A stretch of DNA of 64,000 nucleotides, taken from contig JAQGEQ010000192.1 of the NCBI GenBank assembly GCA_034620365.1, positions 987,001 through 1,051,000 on the forward strand, written 5' to 3'. Position numbers and translations under genes: made by a program. The notes beneath the pieces were generated by a model. It was not told the origin of the DNA. It saw nothing but the letters and a program-made list of their open reading frames with translations, and did no database searches. The stretch comes from Pegea sp. RAD2-039 (Eukaryota; Chordata; Thaliacea; Salpida; Salpidae). Positions 57,475 through 64,000 of the stretch are shown here, one piece after another. Every line of letters begins with the position of its first letter. Positions within the stretch are counted from its first letter, which is position 1.

Positions 57475-59930
57475 ATGATAAAGTTATTAGTGATTGCGGT
57501 GTTAATACACCTGGCCAACTGCGATCTTCAATGCTTAAACCTAGATTTTGCAGAACATAAAGTAAGTAACAGTCCTTTACTTATATATCTATAAACATTT
57601 ATCGTTTTTAAGTTGATTCAGAATTTTATGTTTTTATCAGTCTCAACCATCTCCAGAAGAATTGTATGCATGTAAGGATTATTCTTGTAATAGTTGCTGT
57701 ACAGGGGAAACTACCAAACAAATAGCCTTACAGCCCTTACAAACTGTCGCTAAATGGAATTTTTCTCAATGTGAACAAGTCATGAGTGATGCGTAAGTAA
57801 TTGATTCAAAAGTGAAATATAATGAAAAATCAAAATCAATCGAAAAAGATCTTAATTTAAATGATGAATACAAAGTTAAAACTAAAAGAAAATTGACTAG
57901 CAGAAGATACTTTATAAAGTTTAACAATTTTTTAAAACAAATTTAAATTGTATTCAAGAAAATCTATGTAGTAACTATAAATATATTTTATAAGAACTAC
58001 CTACTTAACTTTCTACAAACAGATCTGATAAGCTAAGCAATCGTGTTTGTAAACTCTTAAAACTAATCTGATTTTGCTATGATGTAGATGTTCTCTGTCT
58101 TTCTCACAAATTCTCTGCTTTTTCAAATGCTCACCTAACATACCAAGCTTTTTCTCTGTCTCTGCGAAAGGGTATGGCACAAAGATACCACTATGTTCTT
58201 GGTTTTGTAACCGGTGGTTTGAAACTTGTCAAGTAATTAAATCTTGTTTGATATTTCATTAAATTTAGTAATAAATATGTAAATGTATATTTCAGACTGA
58301 TAAAACCTGTACAAGTAAACAAAACTGGGTGGCAGGATTTGCTTTAGATACAACAAATTCTTCTGCTGTAAGAACTTGTCATCCAGATAGTCCATGTGTT
58401 AACTTTTCAATGGTATTCAATTTACTTTTATTTTAATAAAACTTCAACTTTTTCAAGTTGAAAAGATATTCAATAACTTCAAATTATGATTATTCAATTT
58501 TTATTTTTTTAAATTTGATTTTTACAAAATAAATTTCAAGGACATACAATTAAACAGTTAGCCTAATTCATACGTCAATAGTAAATATAAATTTTATTAA
58601 TCTAATATATTTTAATATTATAGCAATAAAATATTATTGAAATTAAAGATGCTCTGCATATAAAGATTATAAAAAGCCATAAGATAGTTCAACCTTTTAG
58701 ATATTTTATCAAATTAATCAAATATTTCAGTAAAATATTTTCTTTTTCAGGTATATGATGACGGTAAAGATATGTGCAACTTTTTATTTGGCCAAGTTTT
58801 CGAATATTCTGAAGATGAAAACCTTTGTCTGGATCCATTTAAAATTCAGCATAATATTGATGTAATTAAGGAAAAAAACCCCCAAGCTGAAACCCAAGCT
58901 GAAACAGTGATCTGTAGTAGCATTAGTAAGAAAATACTTTTTTAAACAAACAATTTAATCTTTGTCTAATTTAAGAGACTAAAATTATTTAAAATCGTAG
59001 AGAAATAGATAAAAATTAGTAAAACTCTGGTGGCGGAAAAATATTTGATCATTACTAGTTTCAGTAAGAAGTTAAAAAAATGTTGACAACTTTTTATGAG
59101 TTTTATTTTTTTGTCAGTTAACAAAGGCAGGTACTTTTAGTGTCACAAAACTTTTAAGACCCTTATTTTCAGTAAGAACATTACCTATGTAGTATATACA
59201 TTTATATAAACGATATATATACGTACTAGTTAACAAAATATTTTAAATCTATTTTTAAAGACTTTTTTTGTATTTTCAGAGACTTATACTGATGCAGGTA
59301 CAATTGTTGGGATTGTTTTTGGCGTTTTAGTTGGTTTATTCGTAATAGCACTTGGAGTTGGATTTTATTTAAAAAGAAAGCAAGGAAAAGGTCAAACTTT
59401 TTATTTAAATAATCTTTGTAGTTTAAGTATTAAAAGAAATAATGTTTAAGTAAAGTTACAAATTTGGTTTTCAATTCTTATATTTGTTGGAATATAGTTG
59501 TTTCAAATAATATTTAAAAAGTAATTTTGTGTCTGGTATTGTGAAAGAACAAATATTTGCAAAGATAGTTGATGGTAAATGCTATGAGAGCACTAAAGGA
59601 ATTAATGATTACCTAAATCCAAATTTTTGAAAGTTGAATATTCCATTTTAAGCGTTTTAAGTTTCTCTAAAAGTTTATTTATGTCTCAGAAAGCTTTTGA
59701 ATTTCATAAAACTATTTACTTTAATTCTAATTTTCTGAATTTCTTCTTGACTTTAACAGAAGGTAATAAACAAAAAGAAACTGGAGGAACTACACAGGAA
59801 TTACAGAGTATGACAACCCCAAAAGGTTAGATGTATGAAACTGAATTCTATAAATAATCTAACTATTTTACTTGTAGCAGCTGCTACTCCAGTTCAACCA
59901 GCCAACGAAAGTGATTCAGATCATGAATAA
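57475..59930 (+). CDS. Folate-receptor-family protein with a transmembrane anchor
   Basis: Exons 57475-57561, 57641-57792, 58088-58232, 58296-58412, 58751-58925, 59280-59390, 59760-59825 and 59881-59930 join in phase to 300 aa. A signal peptide (MIKLLVIAVLIHLANC) precedes the folate receptor domain: CLNLDFAEHK, CNSCCTGETT, FNFSQCE-type WNFSQCEQ, ACSLSFSQILCFFKCSPN, IPLCSWFCNRWFETC, CTSKQNWVAGF, CHPDSPCVNF and LCLDPF. The cysteines at all 16 family positions are present, plus two more. The human pocket residues are not kept: the pterin-binding Asp of the QDTC segment is Ile88, the WR..R segment is absent, and NWHKGWNW is NWVAGFAL. The protein is anchored by a membrane span (about 233-255, GIVFGVLVGLFVIALGVGF) with a short cytoplasmic tail, not a GPI signal. 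It is therefore probably not a folate carrier. A binding or adhesion role, as in JUNO, is an inference. Read-through at 59390 would give a short alternative tail. Confidence 0.87.
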
Positions 59931-61955
59931 GTTAAAATCAAAACCTTTTTTTATTTGAAAAAAGATTGTTGTCAAGAATGACAGAGTAGATCCTTTTTAT
60001 ATTCATTTTTGTTCTTCATACTTTGACTACATATAGATCTAGAGCGTTATAGATAATGATAAATATCAAACTTATAAATTTAACAACTTTACATTTTTAA
60101 TCTTTATTTTTTAAGGAGATGGCGGAAAATAATTTTAATAAAATATTTTTTTTTGCAACTCTTATAAAACCTTTTGTAAACTGTAATATTTTGTGTTCAC
60201 TAATTCCTTTTTTTAAATTTAATGCAACTCACAGAAAGAAGTGAAACTGTATATTGTTGAATATATGTAGAAATACTGTTTAATTATAAGTGATATTTGC
60301 TAAACTATGCGCAATAAATAATCGTTGAAATAAATTTGCTTTTTTAATAATTAAATTATTGTGATTCATGACTTTTCAGATGAAGAAGATTTCTTAAAAA
60401 GTACTTTTATTTTATTTAGAGATATAAAGCTTCTTAAATTTGGCAACATATGATATAAATTGTTAAAAATTAAATTTGATTGTACTTTATACTAAAAAAT
60501 AAAACTATCTTTGTAAAATTATTTATTTAAAATCAAAATTAATTGGCTAACCAAACTTCCTACAACGCTTGTGATCAAGTACCAGTTGTTTTATAAAACA
60601 GTTTACAAAGATACAACTCTAATTAGAGCATCTTGTAAAACATATCTAACTTTTAGTTAAGTAGAAAATTAGGATAATTTGTGTTGAAATCAGTAAAAAG
60701 TAAACATTTCAGTAGAGCTTGTTTTATAAATTAATTAGACAAATAGTTCATCATGTCATCTTAGTTACAAACTTTTACAACTAAAAAGTGTTGTAATCTA
60801 CTCGTCATAAAAGTATCATAAAAACTAATAAAACATTAGAATTTTTTAATAGATAATAAGTTAAACTTAAAAAGTAAATATGTTCATTTATCTATCCAAA
60901 GACATTTATAGTGATTAGTTTGTTTATTAATTTATGATATTACTTATTTGTAAAGTTTATATTCAAATAATTTTCTAAATCTAACTTAGTGAATGAAATA
61001 TCAGTAACAATTATATAAATGTAATTTTAATCAAATTAAAGCATTTATAATTTTACTAATTTATTTTTTCGATTTTTATCAGGCTTGGATTTTATAAAAA
61101 CTAAATATTTGACTTTATTGGGTTTTTGTTTATTCCAAAATATTCTTGACTTAATCAAAAACTACTTAAAATTAAAAGTATACTTTGATAAAACCAACTT
61201 ATTCAAAATTCCGTGTACTTTATCGACAGCTATAATTGTATCTTCAAATTGTTTTTAGAAAGGTTTAATAAATTTATATCAGGTATTTCTTATATATAGG
61301 TAATACAAGTTTATTTATTCAAAATTTCTGTAAATTTTATTTTTTTCTTAGATATTCATGACTAACTGACTCACGTGTAAAATCAAATTACAAATAAAAT
61401 TTGTAGTTTCTAAAGTTCACAAAAGTTTTTTTTACATAAATTCTAAAGAAAACACTTATAGAATTCAATTAATCACGCTGGACAGAAATGTGAAAAAAAT
61501 TAGATGAATTAAAATTAATCTCTTTTAGAATTAAAAGTTTTCAAATTCCATTGTAATAAAATCATTAGATTTAAAAATTAGAATTAGATCCTTTTGTTTG
61601 AATGTGTTGTTTTAGTTTTTGTATAAGATTAAAGTATGACAAAATTGTCTTTTTACAAACTGGTTTGACATTGTATCATGCGCTTGCAATATATTCAGAT
61701 TTCAATCTTTTTCTGTGTTGATATTGATTGTAGTGATAGTATTAGTCTTATTATATAGATATGGTAACTGCTTTTTTTATATGTACAGTTTGTCTTTTTC
61801 TCTGATAAAACTTTCATACAGAAAATTGATTTACTGAAAATATACTCGTTTAGCAGCAAGATACGAAATTTGATTTGTTACACTGGCAAAGTTGGTTAGA
61901 ACTGCATATGGACCATAACAACCAGTAAAATATCAATTGGTTCAGTTAATTTGCA
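59931..61955. other. AT-rich intergenic stretch
   Basis: No supportable gene. The first 200 bases are the probable 3' UTR of the folate-receptor-like gene, with AATAAA at 60137 and 60309. Confidence 0.45.
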
Positions 61956-61959
61956 AAAA

Positions 61960-62390
61960 CTTACTTCAATAGTAAAACGTGTGACTTCTGTAGCTTACTT
62001 TCACCAAAGTCATCACAGATTCTTCATTCAAAGTTAAATTGCTTTAATAATACCCACTGGAGTAACACTCTTGTAATAGGCTAACCAAAATTTGGAATAC
62101 GTTTTCCCAATTCCATCACTACATCAAAGTCTATCGAATCTTTTAAAATTTTGCCAAAAAGACAAGATGTAGGTAGTTTCCTTAGCAAGTGGTATGTAAC
62201 ACTACCAAGTTTTTCTTCTTTTGTCATGTTATTTTTCTATTCATACTTTACGTTTTACCTCTACAATGTTTCTACTCTTTCTGTATTAATCTTAAATTGT
62301 GATAACTGAGACCTTTCCAATTATATCTTCACTCATATTACTATAAGAGCTGTTGAATTTGTAACTTGCAGCTATACGTTGAATAAATGA
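61960..62390 (+). mobile_element. 3' end of LINE family 2, second plus-strand copy
   Basis: It matches 11230-11640 over most of its length: CCAATTCCATCACTACATCA, AAAAGACAAGATGTAGGTAG, TTAAATTGTGATAACTGAG and a tail at GTTGAATAAATGAAT. It is 5'-truncated with many frame breaks. Confidence 0.65.
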
Positions 62391-62394
62391 ATTA

Positions 62395-64000
62395 GTTCTA
62401 ATAGAAGTGAATTTGGTAGCAAACCCAAAAAGGCTCAAACTTAATTAGTCCAATTTTTCAATTTAATTTTAATCTAAACAAGCAATCATAACTGTTATGT
62501 TGATAAAATACTGTCTAAAAGTTTTGTTTGAAAAAGCTAATTTTCTAATTCTTTGAAGTATTATCAAGTTTGAAAGAGGCTTACTCTAGAATTGCAGTTG
62601 CTTTTTATTTTATATTAGATGAAGCACTCGATTTACAAATGTTATTTTGAAATTATTTTAGTTTACAAAGTATAAAATTAATACAAAATAAATCCAAGTA
62701 TTGAGAGCTAATCTAAATCTATCAACTGATATTTCACAGAAGGTCTTTTCAATTAATAATGGTGACTGATTTATAAAATAACAAAATATGACCTCATTCA
62801 AGGTCATATTCACTAAAAGTTTCAAGGGGTGTATGATTTACTTATGACAGTTATCCACAAAAGTTTATCCATGAGTTATTTTGATTCAGAAGCAGACGAT
62901 CATTTATGACATTTAACTGGCTTTTTGTCGATATTTTCAATATATTTTTGTCTGATAAATTTATAGCTGAAAATTAAATAGTAAAAAATTCACAGATTTG
63001 TAATAATAACCAAATAACTTAGAATTAATGTAGCATTGTTGAAACGCATACCAATGTTTGTATAATTTTTATTTCAAAAATATTCCTGCAAACGTTATCA
63101 GTTTACAAAGTAAGTTACATCAGTTCTATTAACAAACAGATTATTAAATCTTTGTTTGTGTTTTTTTTGAACTAGAACTAACTAGAAAAAAAAGAAATTT
63201 ATATCTAAATCACAGCACTTAAAGAAAACCAATTTGTTGGTTTTATGTAATCAAAAGTTTATAGATATAAAGAAAACTTTTAAATTTTTTTTATTTAAGT
63301 TACACCAACTAGATTTTGCTTTTAAATAAATTTAAAAAGTATTTCTTATATCATCAACAAAAGCTTTTATAGTTAAAATCTAATTAGATTTTTATTAATT
63401 TTCGATTTAAGAAACTTAAGTTGGCAAATTAAAATAGTTGGCACCTATACAACTGCAATAAAATCAACTAGAGGCTGAAATAGTGACAATTATTGAAAAT
63501 AAATAAAATAGAGCAAATACTCATGGCAAAGCTACAATTAAGACTCCCTATAAATGTGGTTGAATGAGAACTCAAAAGCTTATATAACACTTATTGATCT
63601 TTCTTTCATTTAGTCTACAAACCTTAATAATATCATAAACAAGTTAAATGTAATGTACGTAAATAAGATTTTAAATATAGGTTTAAGAAATTTTTTTTCT
63701 TACGTAACTTATTTTGTTATTATTAAATTATAGATTTCTTATTATCTCAAGGAATACTATAATCTAAGTTTCGATTAAATGTTTTTATAATGATCACATG
63801 GTTAATTAAGTCTCTAAACATATCTTTTAAATAGTTATCTACAATGTATAAATTCTTAGAGTTTTTTATAATCTCAAAATGATTTATTTCAATTTATTCA
63901 AAAAAAAATAATAAATTTTTAATTCAAATTTTTCTCTACAACAAATTGTATGTAAATTTTGCAAACTAATAAAGAAAACCTTTTTGATTGATCTTTTGAC
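62395..64000. other. AT-rich terminal stretch
   Basis: No gene. The only structured item is a perfect 10-bp inverted repeat at 62785-62810 (AATATGACCT and AGGTCATATT around a 6-base loop). Confidence 0.5.

Noticed and set aside
57351-57560. Plus-strand 70-codon frame
   Set aside because: It is out of phase with exon 2. The frame starting at ATG 57475 gives a signal peptide and joins the folate receptor domain, so the longer frame is a shadow.

Overview
The window is AT-rich nuclear DNA of an animal. The evidence is GT-AG introns with a minimum near 46 bp, a complete heparan-sulfate glypican with its 14 cysteines, CCR4-NOT, Mediator, COMMD and ARL-type GTPase genes, and CR1/L2-like LINEs with tRNA-derived SINEs. 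The nuclear code is standard. I cannot fix the phylum; short introns, AT content and a possible trans-spliced gene pair would fit several invertebrate lineages. Most genes are split into small exons, so I built the models by hand from splice sites, phase and family alignment. In seven genes every exon joins in phase (57 introns in all).

Layout. 1-5 kb: a decayed LDLa-repeat seven-transmembrane receptor on the minus strand. 5-7.5 kb: fragments of a LINE family. 7.9-13.6 kb (-): CNOT10, 13 exons, 759 aa. 13.6-17.3 kb: an AT-rich stretch with one SINE. 17.4-18.2 kb (-): COMMD10, 4 exons, 200 aa. 19-19.6 kb: fragments of a second LINE family. 21.8-29.9 kb (+): an 818-aa bromodomain protein of uncertain family, whose fourth intron holds a 4.2-kb antisense LINE that itself carries a nested SINE. 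31.9-32.9 kb (-): an orphan secreted protein with four cysteines. 36.4-36.7 kb: an isolated GC-rich island. 39.7-41.8 kb (+): a LINE tail, then a tightly packed MED9-like gene and ARL5. 43.8-52.6 kb (+): glypican, 13 exons, 603 aa. 57.5-59.9 kb (+): a folate-receptor-family membrane protein, 8 exons, 300 aa. The rest to 64 kb is AT-rich intergenic DNA with one more LINE tail.

The genes do not form one pathway. CNOT10 (mRNA deadenylation), MED9 (transcription), the bromodomain protein (chromatin), COMMD10 and ARL5 (endosome and Golgi traffic) are housekeeping. Glypican, the folate-receptor homologue, the orphan secreted protein and the receptor relic act or acted at the cell surface. The most useful leads are the folate-receptor homologue that has lost the known folate pocket, the orphan secreted protein, the MED9-ARL5 pair with a splice acceptor between the genes, repeated use of AAG acceptors, and a SINE that shares its tail with the local LINE. 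I saw no CRISPR array, rRNA gene or intact tRNA gene, and no LTR or Polinton-type element.
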